Shown: piece by piece, positions 19,179-29,500 of the stretch
Numbering within the stretch: position 1 is the first letter of the stretch
Layout of the letters: every line of letters begins with the position of its first letter
The notes under the pieces: generated by a model
Seen by the model: the letters and a program-made list of their open reading frames with translations, nothing else
Databases searched by the model: none
Told to the model about the DNA's origin: nothing
From: JAEXOD01 sp963667875
GTDB lineage: Bacteria > Bacteroidota > Ignavibacteria > Ignavibacteriales > Melioribacteraceae
Direction: 5' to 3'
Assembly: GCA_963667875.2 (NCBI GenBank)
Contig: CAXXGC010000009.1
Span: forward strand, 769,893-833,892
DNA: 64,000 nucleotides
Translations under genes and position numbers: made by a program

Positions 19179-19541
19179 AAACCCAAAAACAAAGATACTG
19201 CTGATTAAGGGAATAGCTATTTATTTATCAAATCCCCTCAATGTAAATCCGTTTAATCTGTGTTATTAGAATTCTTTGATTTTTGTTAATATGTAGTAGA
19301 AAGATAAATCAAAATTATGGTAATCACTAAAATCATACAAATCGCAGTTCAGACATTCTTTTAATTCACCTTTCGTAATTTTATTTTCATTCTTTAATTT
19401 ATCGAGCAATTATATAAAATCTCACCCAAAAGATGTAGTTCCTTTTTCAATCTAAGGAACGATTGAAATTATTTATTTTCAATTGTAATTTGTTCTTGAA
19501 ATAAATGTTTTGAAATAAAAAATAATTAGGAGAGAATAAAG

Positions 19542-20021
19542 ATGAAAGGGAACGAAAAATTAATCACAGTATTAAATTCACTTTTGGCTGACGAACTAAC
19601 CGCAGTAAATCAATACATGGTACATTCCGAAATGTGCGAAAACTGGGGTTATAATAAACTTAACATGGCTATTAGAAAACAGGCAATGGATGAAATGCAT
19701 CATGCCGAATGGCTTATTGAAAGAATTCTTTTTTATGATGGTATTCCAACCGTTTCCAAACTTAATAATGTAAAAATTGGTAAAAATGTTTCCGATATGA
19801 TTAAGAATGATGATCATGCCGAACTTGATGCAGTTCATGCATATAACAGTGCAATTAAACTTGCTCGCGAAATTGACGATCAGGGAACAGTTGAGCTGTT
19901 GACAAAAATACTTAAAATGGAAGAGGGGCATGTTGATTGGGCTGAAATACAACGCTCACAGATTGAACAAATGGGATTGGAAAATTACTTAAGTAATCAA
20001 ACCGAAGGCGTAACAAGTTAA
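19542..20021 (+). CDS. bfr: bacterioferritin
   Basis: A 159-residue iron-storage protein of the usual bacterioferritin length. All ferroxidase di-iron ligands known from E. coli Bfr are at the same numbers: Glu18, Glu51, His54, Glu94, Glu127 and His130. Met52, the haem ligand at the subunit interface, is also present, which separates it from non-haem ferritins. It assembles as a 24-mer that oxidises and stores iron in the cytoplasm. A strong AGGAGAG ribosome-binding site precedes the ATG. It is a single-gene unit, with no bacterioferritin-associated ferredoxin alongside. Confidence 0.96.
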   Translation: MKGNEKLITVLNSLLADELTAVNQYMVHSEMCENWGYNKLNMAIRKQAMDEMHHAEWLIERILFYDGIPTVSKLNNVKIGKNVSDMIKNDDHAELDAVHAYNSAIKLAREIDDQGTVELLTKILKMEEGHVDWAEIQRSQIEQMGLENYLSNQTEGVTS

Positions 20022-20039
20022 TATTAAATGAAAAAATTA

Positions 20040-20073
20040 AGATCACTTTAACCGACTACCTTTTTTGTGATCT
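20040..20073 (+). terminator. weak inverted repeat after bacterioferritin
   Basis: AGATCAC (20040-20046) pairs with GTGATCT (20067-20073) around a 20-nt loop that ends in a T-run. It lies 19 bp after the stop. The T-run is in the loop rather than after the stem, so terminator activity is doubtful. Confidence 0.3.
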
Positions 20074-20133
20074 ATTATATTATTAACAATGGTTTAGACA
20101 ATAAATTTAAGTAAATAATTAAAGGGTTATAAG

Positions 20134-20973
20134 ATGAATAATTTATCCGCCAGAATATTAACAACTAAAGATGGAACAGAAATATATTATAAGGATTGGG
20201 GTACAGGACAACCGGTAGTATTTAGTCATGGTTGGCCCCTTTCATCTGATGCATGGGAAAATCAGATGAACTATTTAGCTTGCAAGGGTTATCGCTGCAT
20301 AGCGCATGATCGCCGCGGTTTTGGCCGTTCCGGTCAGCCCTGGAGCGGAAACGACATGGATACTTATGCCGATGACCTATCGGAACTAATTGAAAAACTT
20401 GACTTAAATGAAATTATATTAGTAGGACATTCGGCCGGAGGCGGAGAAATAACCCGTTATTACGGACGTCACGGCGATAAAAAAAGAGTATCTAAAATTG
20501 TTCTTGTCGGCGCGGTTACTCCACTTATGCTTAAAACAGAAAAGAATACCGGAGGAGTGCCAATTGAAGTGTTTGATGGTCTTCGAACAGGCATAATGGC
20601 TGATAGATCGCAATTTTTTAAGGACTTTTCAGCTGCGTTTTTTGGAGCTAACAGACCTGAAAATAAAGTAAGCCAAGGGGTTAGAGATGCTTTTTGGTTT
20701 TTAAGTATGTTAGGTGGTCTAAAGAATATTCTTGATTGTATAAAAGCATTTTCCGAAACTGATTTTACAGATGATCTTAAGAAATTTGACGTCCCGACAT
20801 TAATTATACATGGTGACGATGATCAGATAGTTCCTATTGGTGTTTCAGCAGATCCAACTTCCAAACTTATTAAGGATGCTGTTCTTAAAGTTTACCAGGG
20901 TGGATCGCATGCATTGGCTGACATGAATAAAAGAAAACTGAATGCGGATTTGCTGGCATTTATAAAATCGTGA
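20134..20973 (+). CDS. alpha/beta hydrolase, non-haem chloroperoxidase type
   Basis: A 279-residue alpha/beta hydrolase of the cofactor-free haloperoxidase/arylesterase group. It shows the oxyanion segment FSHGWPLSSDAWENQM (about 31-46), the DRRGFGRSGQPW phrase typical of this group, the nucleophile elbow GHSAGGGE (about 95-102), the acid in LIIHGDDDQIVP and a C-terminal GGSHAL His. No signal peptide is present. These enzymes hydrolyse esters and can make peracids; true halogenation is usually a side activity. It is separated from neighbours by more than 100 bp on each side. Confidence 0.88.
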   Translation: MNNLSARILTTKDGTEIYYKDWGTGQPVVFSHGWPLSSDAWENQMNYLACKGYRCIAHDRRGFGRSGQPWSGNDMDTYADDLSELIEKLDLNEIILVGHSAGGGEITRYYGRHGDKKRVSKIVLVGAVTPLMLKTEKNTGGVPIEVFDGLRTGIMADRSQFFKDFSAAFFGANRPENKVSQGVRDAFWFLSMLGGLKNILDCIKAFSETDFTDDLKKFDVPTLIIHGDDDQIVPIGVSADPTSKLIKDAVLKVYQGGSHALADMNKRKLNADLLAFIKS

Positions 20974-21003
20974 TATAGATTTATATATAGAAAAACTAAA
21001 ATA

Positions 21004-21109
21004 CCGGATGCCAAAACGGTGGGGAAAATTTATAAAACGTGATTCTACAACTGACGTTTAACAGAACTCCAGCATTGTGGCCGATGTATAAATTCCACCG
21101 TTAGCCCGG
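21004..21109. repeat. imperfect long inverted repeat
   Basis: The left arm has CCGG (21004-21007), AACGGTGG (21015-21022) and AATTTATA (21027-21034). The right arm has TATAAATT (21087-21094), CCACCGTT (21095-21102) and CCGG (21106-21109). A nested pair, AAACGT (21035-21040) and ACGTTT (21054-21059), lies inside. No frame is open. It looks like a dispersed structured element in the 277-bp spacer before the cytochrome gene. Confidence 0.45.
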
Positions 21110-21250
21110 ACAAAGTAAAACGTAAATATATTCTAATAGTGTACAGTCAATACAATAAATATGGAATTCAAATAAAACAATTCTCTTAATAACAAAAACC
21201 AGAGAAATAATAGAGGGAATAAACATCTTTTAATAGAAAAGTAGGGAAAT

Positions 21251-22633
21251 ATGGTAAAGATACTAAAGATATTTTATCGGTTTACAATAATAGGAATTCT
21301 GTTTCAGTTGTCATTTTTATCTTTTGTCGTTTTGGCACAACAAAGTACTGTTATTTCAAGTTATGGTCAAATAAACCAGTCCGAAACATTTGACCAGATT
21401 AAAACTTCACGTTTAAGCGTTAAAGAAAAACGTGCTAAACAACATTCGGAATTGCTGAATTATCGTTATAGCCTATTACAGCGAATTAATTCGGTTGTTT
21501 ATATGTCGGGCGGTAAATCGGTACCATTAGGCCCTACTGCTAATCTTCACGGAGTTACATGGGAAGAACTTGCAAAAATGACTCCCGAGCAAATTAAAGA
21601 AAAAGATGTTTTTCCGTATAAACCATTACCATTTGCCGATCACCCGGAAGGCGGGATGCTTTTTCCGCCGATGATTACAAAACTTTTACCAAGATTAGTT
21701 AGGTTCGACTTGGATTTTGATTTGCCCGAGTTTATCCTTCCTGATCCTGCTCCTGCTATTTTCCTGACCACCCGCCCAGACCTTGGAGATGTAGCTAAGG
21801 GGAGATTAATAACCATTGATAATTATTATGAAATCTTTAATGGCATACTTAATCCTAAGCAACTCGAAGGTCTGCGCCTTTTGGTAACTCAATTCCCACA
21901 ACAACAATTTAATGCAACCGAAGACAGAAGAACGGACAGACCAAGTCTTGGAGTTACTTGTTTTGATTGTCACGCGAATGGACATACAAACGGTGCTAAT
22001 CATCTGGTTGGTGATATAAGGCCGCAGGAGTTCAGACATCGCATTGAAACAACATCGTTGCGCGGTGTAAATATCCAACGTTTGTTTGGTTCACAACGCG
22101 GACTTAAAACTGTAGAAGATTTTACAGAGTTTGAACAACGGGCAGCTTATTTTGATGGAGATATATGTATGGCTGTTAAAAAAGGTGTTAATGTTTTGGA
22201 AAGAGGTTCTCAGGTTCATTTTATGGCCGAATTTATGGCCATATTAGATTTTCCTCCTGCACCAAAACTTAATATTTACGGCAAACTTGATAATACAAAA
22301 GCAACTCCAAATGAACTTGCCGGTGAGGTACTTTTTAATGGAAAAGCTAAATGTTTTTATTGTCATCCGGCACCATATTATACCGATAACAGTATGCACA
22401 ACCTTAAAGCTGAGCGATTTTATAAACAGGTGGTTGAAAACGGAATGATGATGGCCCATGACGGCAGTATTAAAACATTTCCTTTGCGAGGTATTAAAGA
22501 TTCTCCTCCATATATGCATGACGGAAGATGTTTTACCCTTGAAGATATTGTAGAATATTTTAATTTGATTCAACAGCTGGATTTAAATTCCGATGAAAAG
22601 AAAAATCTGGTTTCGTTTATGCAGGTCTTATAA
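21251..22633 (+). CDS. di-haem cytochrome c, cytochrome c peroxidase/MauG-like
   Basis: A 460-residue periplasmic c-type cytochrome. A signal peptide ends near LAQQ (about residue 30). Two CxxCH haem sites are present: CFDCH (about 237) and CFYCH (about 371). The C-terminal part contains LRGIKDSPPYMHDGRCFTLE, a phrase typical of the di-haem cytochrome c peroxidase superfamily. The N-terminal 200 residues are an extra region containing FPPMITKLLPRLVRFDLDFD. Similar proteins are sometimes labelled cytochrome B6, which is misleading because they are soluble c-type proteins. Whether it reduces peroxide or oxidises another partner cannot be told. Confidence 0.8.
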   Translation: MVKILKIFYRFTIIGILFQLSFLSFVVLAQQSTVISSYGQINQSETFDQIKTSRLSVKEKRAKQHSELLNYRYSLLQRINSVVYMSGGKSVPLGPTANLHGVTWEELAKMTPEQIKEKDVFPYKPLPFADHPEGGMLFPPMITKLLPRLVRFDLDFDLPEFILPDPAPAIFLTTRPDLGDVAKGRLITIDNYYEIFNGILNPKQLEGLRLLVTQFPQQQFNATEDRRTDRPSLGVTCFDCHANGHTNGANHLVGDIRPQEFRHRIETTSLRGVNIQRLFGSQRGLKTVEDFTEFEQRAAYFDGDICMAVKKGVNVLERGSQVHFMAEFMAILDFPPAPKLNIYGKLDNTKATPNELAGEVLFNGKAKCFYCHPAPYYTDNSMHNLKAERFYKQVVENGMMMAHDGSIKTFPLRGIKDSPPYMHDGRCFTLEDIVEYFNLIQQLDLNSDEKKNLVSFMQVL

Positions 22634-22700
22634 AACATAAAGATTGTTGTTGCAAATTAAAATATTTTTGAGGCATAATAATAAAGGGCTTATAATATTT

Positions 22701-22870
22701 TTGAACGCTGATGAAGCTATTAACAGGTTTCCTCTACGAGGAGGGTCTGATACAATAAAATTTCGGATAATTGGGTTGTAACTAAAATGCACTTGCATTA
22801 AAATCATAGTAATCATTCAAATCACACGAATCATACTTCCAGATACTGGTTTAATCTGTATCAATCTTTT
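22701..22870. repeat. dispersed intergenic repeat, copy 2
   Basis: The second copy of the element at 18871-19095, with TTGAACGCTGATGA (22701-22714), GGATAATTGGGTTGTAACTA (22765-22784) and CTGGTTTAATCTGTA (22846-22860). A small CCTCTACGAGGAGG stem (about 22731-22744) sits where copy 1 carries a different stem-loop. The gap 22634-23029 otherwise holds only a promoter-like pair near its end. Confidence 0.5.
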
Positions 22871-22949
22871 AATTAACAATTAACAATTATTTTACTCATG
22901 GTTAATAAAAATTAAGATATTTAATTAATTTTAGGTATTTAATTATTCC

Positions 22950-22978
22950 TTGACTTTACAAAAGGAATTATTTAATTT
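22950..22978 (+). promoter_or_regulatory. sigma70-like promoter of outer-membrane protein gene
   Basis: TTGACT (22950-22955) and TAATTT (22973-22978) are separated by 17 bp, about 50 bp before the start of the next gene. The match to the -35/-10 consensus is moderate. Confidence 0.4.
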
Positions 22979-23029
22979 AATTCCACCTGTTATGGGTAAA
23001 GTAAATAATTTGGAAAAATAGGAGATGTT

Positions 23030-24250
23030 ATGTCAAATCGTTTTATGCTATTAATATTATTTGTAATTAGTACAATTTTGTTAAATAACAACTATGCACA
23101 AGAAACAATCAAAAGGTCCGGTGGTTTAGCTAGGATAATGAGTTTAGGTGATAATTTATATGTTGAAGATCCGCAAGATTTAAAAACAAATCCAGCTTAT
23201 GGTAGTTTATATGATAATTTTATTTGGGGTGACATTGGCTCAAAAAGAACACAAGGAGGAGATGATGGATATAATCAGTTTTTAGGAGTAAATTTACGGA
23301 TTAACGATGATTTTACCGTTGGGGCAATATTAACCAGAAATGATCAATATTCCGAAACTAGCATTACATCATCAGATCCAATGGGCTTGTTGTTTGATTG
23401 GGCAAAACCAAATAATAATACCGAATTGTTTTCAAGTTATAAATTTGAAAAGATGGCCATTGGTTTGGGAATATCTTATTTAACTAATCAAAGTAAAAAA
23501 GACTATGAAGCAGATACATTAACTGATTATTTGTCGGAATATTCGCAGTTTGGAATTAATGCTGGAATATTGTTTGATTTATCGAACAATAATAAACTTG
23601 ATATCGGACTATCCATGCTTTTTCCAAAATTAAAATCAATTGAAAGTGAATGGAATAGTGAAGCTACTCAAATTGTTATAAAAGCCGATGTCCGCGCCTT
23701 TATAACGCTAAATAAAAAAATGAAGTTTGTGCCTGTTGTTAATTTCCTCACCTCCACAGGTAAATTAGATATAAATAAGAAACCAATATATGCAAATATA
23801 AAAAGTGATGATTTAGAAACTCACACACAATTGTTAATAGGAGCAGGCATTAATTACAAAGTAGATAAATTTTTATTAGCTGGTGGTCCTTCAATTATAT
23901 ATAATTCGATAAAATATAGAAAAATTACTCCTGAAATTAAAGAATCGACTACTGGAATACAATGGAATTTTGGTGTTGAATGGGATTGTACAAGTTGGTT
24001 AGTTGCCAGAATAGGATATAAAACCGTTACCAGTTCTGAAATAACACACGAAATGCAAGGTACTCAAAGATATGAAACCACAAAAACAACTTATGGTGCC
24101 AATGATGGTTTTACTTTAGGGTTAGGTTTTAATTTTGAAGGTTTTTCACTTGACGCAACGGTTAATGATGATATTATTAGACAAGGATTAAATAATATTG
24201 GCGGCGGTAATGCAACATTGGGATTTGTTTCTGTCAGTTATGCGTTTTAA
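23030..24250 (+). CDS. outer-membrane beta-barrel-like protein
   Basis: A 406-residue protein with a signal peptide cleaved near NYAQE (about residue 24). The rest alternates short aromatic-rich beta strands with turns and ends in VSVSYAF, with a C-terminal Phe as in outer-membrane barrel proteins. Phrases such as LNKKMKFVPVVNF and GINYKVDKFLLAGGP fit antiparallel strands. I do not recognise a specific family or substrate. It has a sigma70-like promoter upstream and a strong terminator downstream, so it is monocistronic. Confidence 0.65.
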   Translation: MSNRFMLLILFVISTILLNNNYAQETIKRSGGLARIMSLGDNLYVEDPQDLKTNPAYGSLYDNFIWGDIGSKRTQGGDDGYNQFLGVNLRINDDFTVGAILTRNDQYSETSITSSDPMGLLFDWAKPNNNTELFSSYKFEKMAIGLGISYLTNQSKKDYEADTLTDYLSEYSQFGINAGILFDLSNNNKLDIGLSMLFPKLKSIESEWNSEATQIVIKADVRAFITLNKKMKFVPVVNFLTSTGKLDINKKPIYANIKSDDLETHTQLLIGAGINYKVDKFLLAGGPSIIYNSIKYRKITPEIKESTTGIQWNFGVEWDCTSWLVARIGYKTVTSSEITHEMQGTQRYETTKTTYGANDGFTLGLGFNFEGFSLDATVNDDIIRQGLNNIGGGNATLGFVSVSYAF

Positions 24251-24277
24251 GTAGATATTTAGTTTTATGACAATTCA

Positions 24278-24305
24278 AACGGCTGCATTTTTGCGGCCGT
24301 TTTGG
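24278..24305 (+). terminator. rho-independent terminator
   Basis: AACGGCTGC (24278-24286) pairs with GCGGCCGTT (24293-24301), a 9-bp stem with one G-U pair, around ATTTTT, followed by TT. It lies 28 bp after the barrel-protein stop. Confidence 0.75.
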
Positions 24306-24423
24306 TTTATGGGCGGGATCGGTTAAAATCGAATTAAAAAAAGCAGATTTAATATCCTTGCAAAATGGAAATAATAGCTTTAAATTAGATAAATTATTAT
24401 AAATAAATGGATTTTACCGAATA

Positions 24424-25500
24424 ATGAATTACGTCCAAATTTTTAAAAGATTTTTATCAAACAGGAAATTTTTATTTTGGTTTGGGCATACATCTTTTTG
24501 GATAATAATTTGGATTAATAAATTAATTACTAATCCGTATACTACTGAATCGCTGATAGAATTTGTTTTATTAATTTGCGTAATAATTGATGGTTATTTA
24601 ATTACTTTTTGTTTGCGGTGTTTATATAAAAACTACATATGGCATAAAGTTAAAATTGGGTATTTAGTAGCTTTGGTTTTTTTATGTTCGTATATTGTTA
24701 CGTTTCTTTGGTATGTAGTAATTATGACCACTTATCATTTGTTAAATAATGAACCGTTGATATTTAAATTATATACCACATTAAGATGGACAACTGTTAA
24801 TTTTACAATTATTTTATTGTGGAGCAGTTTATATTTTGCTTATAAAATATGGGAAGAGTGGGCAGAACATGAAAATCAATTAGAAAAAGAAAGAACTCTT
24901 TTAAGAACCTCACAGTTGGAAATGTTAAAATATCAGATAAACCCTCATTTTTTGTTTAATTCGTTAAGTTCATTGCGCGGTTTAATTTATGTTAATCAGG
25001 ATAAAGCAAGAGAAATGGTAACAGAAATATCTGAATTTCTTAGATATTCGTTACATGAAGGAAAAAATAACGAAGTGCAGTTAAAAAAGGAAATTGAAAT
25101 AACCAAACTTTATCTGAATATAGAACAAGTACGTTACAATGAGGATTTAATTGTTGAATATGACATACAAACGGCTACAGAAAATTATAACATCCCAATA
25201 TTTTTAATTCACCCATTGGTAGAAAACGCTGTTAAATATGGTATGCATACAAGCAAAATGCCGTTAAAAATTTCAATTGTGTCAAAGCTAATTAATAATG
25301 AATTAATTATTGAAATTAAAAACACGGGAAAATGGATTGATGAAAAATCAAAATCGGAGACAAAAAATAACGGAATAGGATTAATAAATATACAAAAGAG
25401 GTTGGATAATTTTTGGCCGGATAATCATTCGTTTGAGATAATAAAAGAACAGGAATACGTTAAAGTAGTTATTAAAATAAAGTATAACAACCATGAATAA
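24424..25500 (+). CDS. LytS-type membrane sensor histidine kinase
   Basis: A 358-residue kinase with four N-terminal membrane helices (about 15-145), a short coiled segment, and the His_kinase domain with the phospho-acceptor in INPHFLFNSLSSLRG (about residue 178). The ATPase region has HPLVENAVKYG and GIGLINIQKRL. The stop overlaps the LytTR regulator gene by 8 bp, so the two are coupled. It has the same architecture as the kinase at 11987-13072 but differs clearly in sequence, so the two pairs probably answer different signals. Confidence 0.93.
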   Translation: MNYVQIFKRFLSNRKFLFWFGHTSFWIIIWINKLITNPYTTESLIEFVLLICVIIDGYLITFCLRCLYKNYIWHKVKIGYLVALVFLCSYIVTFLWYVVIMTTYHLLNNEPLIFKLYTTLRWTTVNFTIILLWSSLYFAYKIWEEWAEHENQLEKERTLLRTSQLEMLKYQINPHFLFNSLSSLRGLIYVNQDKAREMVTEISEFLRYSLHEGKNNEVQLKKEIEITKLYLNIEQVRYNEDLIVEYDIQTATENYNIPIFLIHPLVENAVKYGMHTSKMPLKISIVSKLINNELIIEIKNTGKWIDEKSKSETKNNGIGLINIQKRLDNFWPDNHSFEIIKEQEYVKVVIKIKYNNHE

Positions 25501-26227
25501 AGATAAAAAATACAGAACCCTTGTTGTTGATGATGAAAAATTTGCACGTGCCGATTTAATGATGCTGCTTTCGTCATTTCCCGAAATTGAAATAATTGGA
25601 GAAGCTAAAAATATAAGTACAGCTGTTGAAGCAATAGAAAAATTTAATCCCGATTTAATATTCTTAGATATTCAATTTCCCGGTGAAACCGGATTTGACT
25701 TGTTTGATAAAATAGATGTTTTTGCAAAAGTGATTTTTGTAACCGCCTATGATGAATATGCCATTAGGGCTTTTGAGGTTAATGCGTGTGATTATTTACT
25801 TAAACCTGTTAATCCAAAACGTTTAGCTGTTACAATAGATAGACTTAATGAAAAAGAAAAATCGGAAATATCAATAAATAATTCATTTTCAAACGAGGAA
25901 TCAATTTATTTACAGCTTAATTATAAATATTATTTTGTAAAGATAAATTCAATTATTAAAATTAACGCGGCCGATCATTTTACTGAAATTATTACAACAA
26001 AAGGATTAAAAGGTTTAACAAATAAATCGTTAAACAACTGGGAAAAATGTCTGCCAAAAGATTCATTTACTAAAGTTCACCGGTCGGTTATTATTAACAA
26101 CAACTATGTTGAAAAAATAGATAGAGGCGAAAATTATTCCTTGCAAATTAAAATGAAATATATGGATGATTTAGTTATTGTAAGTAGAAGATATGCTTCA
26201 AAAATAAAAAAGGAACTCTTTTTTTGA
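25493..26227 (+). CDS. LytTR-family response regulator
   Basis: A 244-residue regulator with a receiver domain (VVDDEKFARADL; phospho-acceptor Asp in IFLDIQFPGETGF; Lys in YLLKPVN) and a LytTR DNA-binding domain (about 140-240) with SIIKINAADHFTEI and FTKVHRSVIINN. It overlaps its partner kinase gene by 8 bp. The 320-bp gap downstream (26228-26547) is AT-rich and shows no clear promoter, repeat or RNA beyond a strong AAGGAGTGAG ribosome-binding site for the next gene. Confidence 0.93.
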   Translation: MNKDKKYRTLVVDDEKFARADLMMLLSSFPEIEIIGEAKNISTAVEAIEKFNPDLIFLDIQFPGETGFDLFDKIDVFAKVIFVTAYDEYAIRAFEVNACDYLLKPVNPKRLAVTIDRLNEKEKSEISINNSFSNEESIYLQLNYKYYFVKINSIIKINAADHFTEIITTKGLKGLTNKSLNNWEKCLPKDSFTKVHRSVIINNNYVEKIDRGENYSLQIKMKYMDDLVIVSRRYASKIKKELFF

Positions 26228-26547
26228 CAATTAGATAATTAAACTGCTTATGCTTTTCCTCTTACGTAAAATTTAACAATTCCTAATTAACAAAACACAT
26301 TAACTCCATTTGTTATAAGGCGGATTAAGTTTATACCGTTCACACCCAATTTTTTGCGCTCACGAAGGTTTTTAACTTATCTCATTTTGTTTTATTAAGT
26401 TAATTCTAATTTTTTTTTATTGGTTTTATTGCTGCCAAATTGTGAATAATTATGTTTTTGGTATTAGAAAAAATATAAAAAATTTAGCCGACAACTTAAG
26501 TGGCTTTTCTTAAATATTTGAATAAATATTCTATTAAGGAGTGAGAA

Positions 26548-29500
26548 ATGAAAAAAAATATCTTGTTGTTTGTTTTATTTGCATTGGTTTCATTTGTTTA
26601 TCCACAGGAAAATGATGTTTGGAATAAAGTGCCGGAAAATATTAAAAGCCGGAAATATTTTAAAAGGATGGAGTGGTTTTTTAGACAACGGGCTTTGCCA
26701 AACGATACAATTAGTTTAACAAAATTAAATATGGAATTTGCAAAAGAAAAAGCAAAAATTTTGCTCGATAAATCAACAACGTTACAATGGCAGCCGATTG
26801 GACCTAAAGGAATAGTTCAATACTTCCCAAGTCATTGGGGTGTTTCAGGTGGCCGTGCCAGAGCACTTGATATACATCCTACAAATCCTAATATTGTTTA
26901 TATGGGTGCGGCCGGCGGAGGAATTTGGAAAACGACCGATGGTGGGGAAAGTTGGCTTACAGTAAGCGATAATTTTAATTCTATCTCTTTTGGTGCTATT
27001 GCAATTGATCCTAATAACCCTGAGGTGGTATATGCAGGGACAGGTGAAGCTTGGGCTAGTTATAACCAGTTTATATATTATGGAGACGGGTTGTATAAAA
27101 CAACAAACGGAGGCGGAAGTTGGGCAAAAATTGGTGAATCGCTTAATTCAAGAACACATTTTGCCGATATTGTAGTGAATCCAAATAATTCAAATTATGT
27201 TTATGCCTCGCTGGCGGCCGGAAATAGTTTTAACTTTATCCCGGAAAAAACCGGTGTTTGGACAAGTACAAATGGCGGGCTTACCTGGGTGAATACATTA
27301 GTTACACCAAAAGCATTTGACATTGAATGTCATCCGACAAATGAAAATTTGGTTTATGCAGCAGTTGGGGGTGGAAATGCAAATTCCGGATTTTATATAT
27401 CATCAAATAAAGGAATTACGTGGGTAAAAAGTAATAATGGTCTCCCGGTTTCAAGCAACATAAGCCGTATGCAGATATCACTGTGTGTTGGTAATCCTCA
27501 AATAATTTACGGATACGTTTTCCCGCAGGATGCCGGGACCATTTCCAAAGTTTACAAATCCACAAATGGAGGAGTTAACTGGAGTGAGGTATCATCAAGT
27601 AATCCACTTGGTGGTTACCATGCAATGTATAATTGGTACGATCAGGGCAATTATGACCTTTGTATTGCAGTTAAACCGGATGATCCCAATTCGGCTTTGG
27701 TTGGGAATATTGAGCTGCATAAAACATCAACCGGAAATAATTTTGGTGTGATGCGTATGCCGGGTTATACCGATCTTTGGGGTACACCAATTCACTGTGA
27801 CTATCATAAAATTGTGTATTCAAAATCAAATCCACAAATTGTTTATATAGCTTGTGACGGGGGTGTATATAAATCACTTGATGCCGGAAATACATGGAAT
27901 CATAAAAACAACGGTATTTCCACAATTCAGTTTTATTCTATTGCCTCCCATCCAGCAGATCGAAATATATTAGTCGGCGGTGCTCAGGATAATGGTAATT
28001 CTATAACGCGTGATAGAGGAGCTACAAATTGGGATTTTTGCAGTACAGGAGATGGAATGAGCGGTTTTTTTGATTACGTAAATCCAAATATTATATACAT
28101 AAGCACACAAGAAGGGATGTTGATGAAAAGTACAAACGGCGGATTAACTAATTCGTTCAGTTATATTCCACCATTATATCCGGCAAATGAAATTAAACAC
28201 TGGAACGCTCCTTTTTTTATGCATCCTACAAATCATAATAAGCTTTATGTTATTACTAACAGAATATGGATATCAACAAATGCGGGAGGCGGCTGGACTG
28301 CCGGTACCGGACAATTTCCGGCAAGTATTACTTCTGCTGCTCAGAATGTTTTGTATCCGGAAATTATGGTTTTTTGTGCCGGTGGAAATTATCAAACGGC
28401 TCCTCCGGTATTGGTATCTACAAATGAGGGAGAAACTTGGAATGATATATCAAATAATATTCCCGGGCCTGCAAGTTTTATAGCTAATGTTAAAACAGAT
28501 CCGTTAAAAAGAAAAACTATTTATGTTGTTCGCAGTGGATTTGGATCGGGGAAAATATATAAATCGGAAAATTTAGGAATTAGCTGGACAAATATCAGCG
28601 GCGATTTGCCGGATATACCACATAGCGATTTGTTTATTGACCCTGAAATACCTGGATATTTATATACGGCCAATGACTTTGGTGTATATAGAACAACAAA
28701 CGGCGGAACTAATTGGAGTAGAATTAACAATGGTATGCCTGTGGTTCCGGTAATTGATTTTGATTATGTAAAATATGGAAATACCAGATTATTACGTGCG
28801 GCTACCCATGGAAGATCGGCTTTTGAGTTGGAATTACCGGAAGCCGATTTTGCATTTTTATATTTGATTAATCCCCAAGGAGAAGAAATTGCAGCCGAAG
28901 GAAGCAGAATATTAATTAAATGGTTAAGAAATAGTATACAAAGAGTTAATATTTATTTATCAAAAGATAATAAAGTCAGCTGGCAGTTAATGGCCGATGG
29001 TTATCCGGCCGATTCGTTACAATACAATATGTTAATACCGGCGGGAATATCGAATAACTGTTTTGTTAAAATTGAGGATAAATCGAATCCGGCAATTTAT
29101 AGTATTTGTAACTATTCGTTTTCAATAGCTGCTTTTATTTCTCCTCAAGTAATTAGGCCGTTAAACGGTAATATTTGTTACGCAAATGATCCGGCGGTTT
29201 TTGAATGGACACCAGTAATGGGTGCTAATTATTATTCCCTTGATGTTTCAACTGATTCGTTATTTATTAATAATGTTTATCAAAATAGTTCAATTTTATC
29301 AACGCCGCACGAAGTAACGCTACTGGAAAATAATAAAAAATATTTCTGGAAAGTGAGTGCGGGGAACGAAATTTTCCCCAATTTGTATTCCGGAATAATG
29401 AGTTTTATTACTCAATTGGCTAAACCGGTTTTGGTGGCACCATTAAATAATAGCACAAACGTACCCGTACCTGTCGGTTTTAGCTGGGAGGGAATAATTG

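Noticed and set aside
21004..21109. Integron attC site
   Set aside because: The required 7-bp core sites (RYYYAAC and GTTRRRY) are not matched and no integrase or cassette array is present in the window; kept only as an unclassified inverted repeat.
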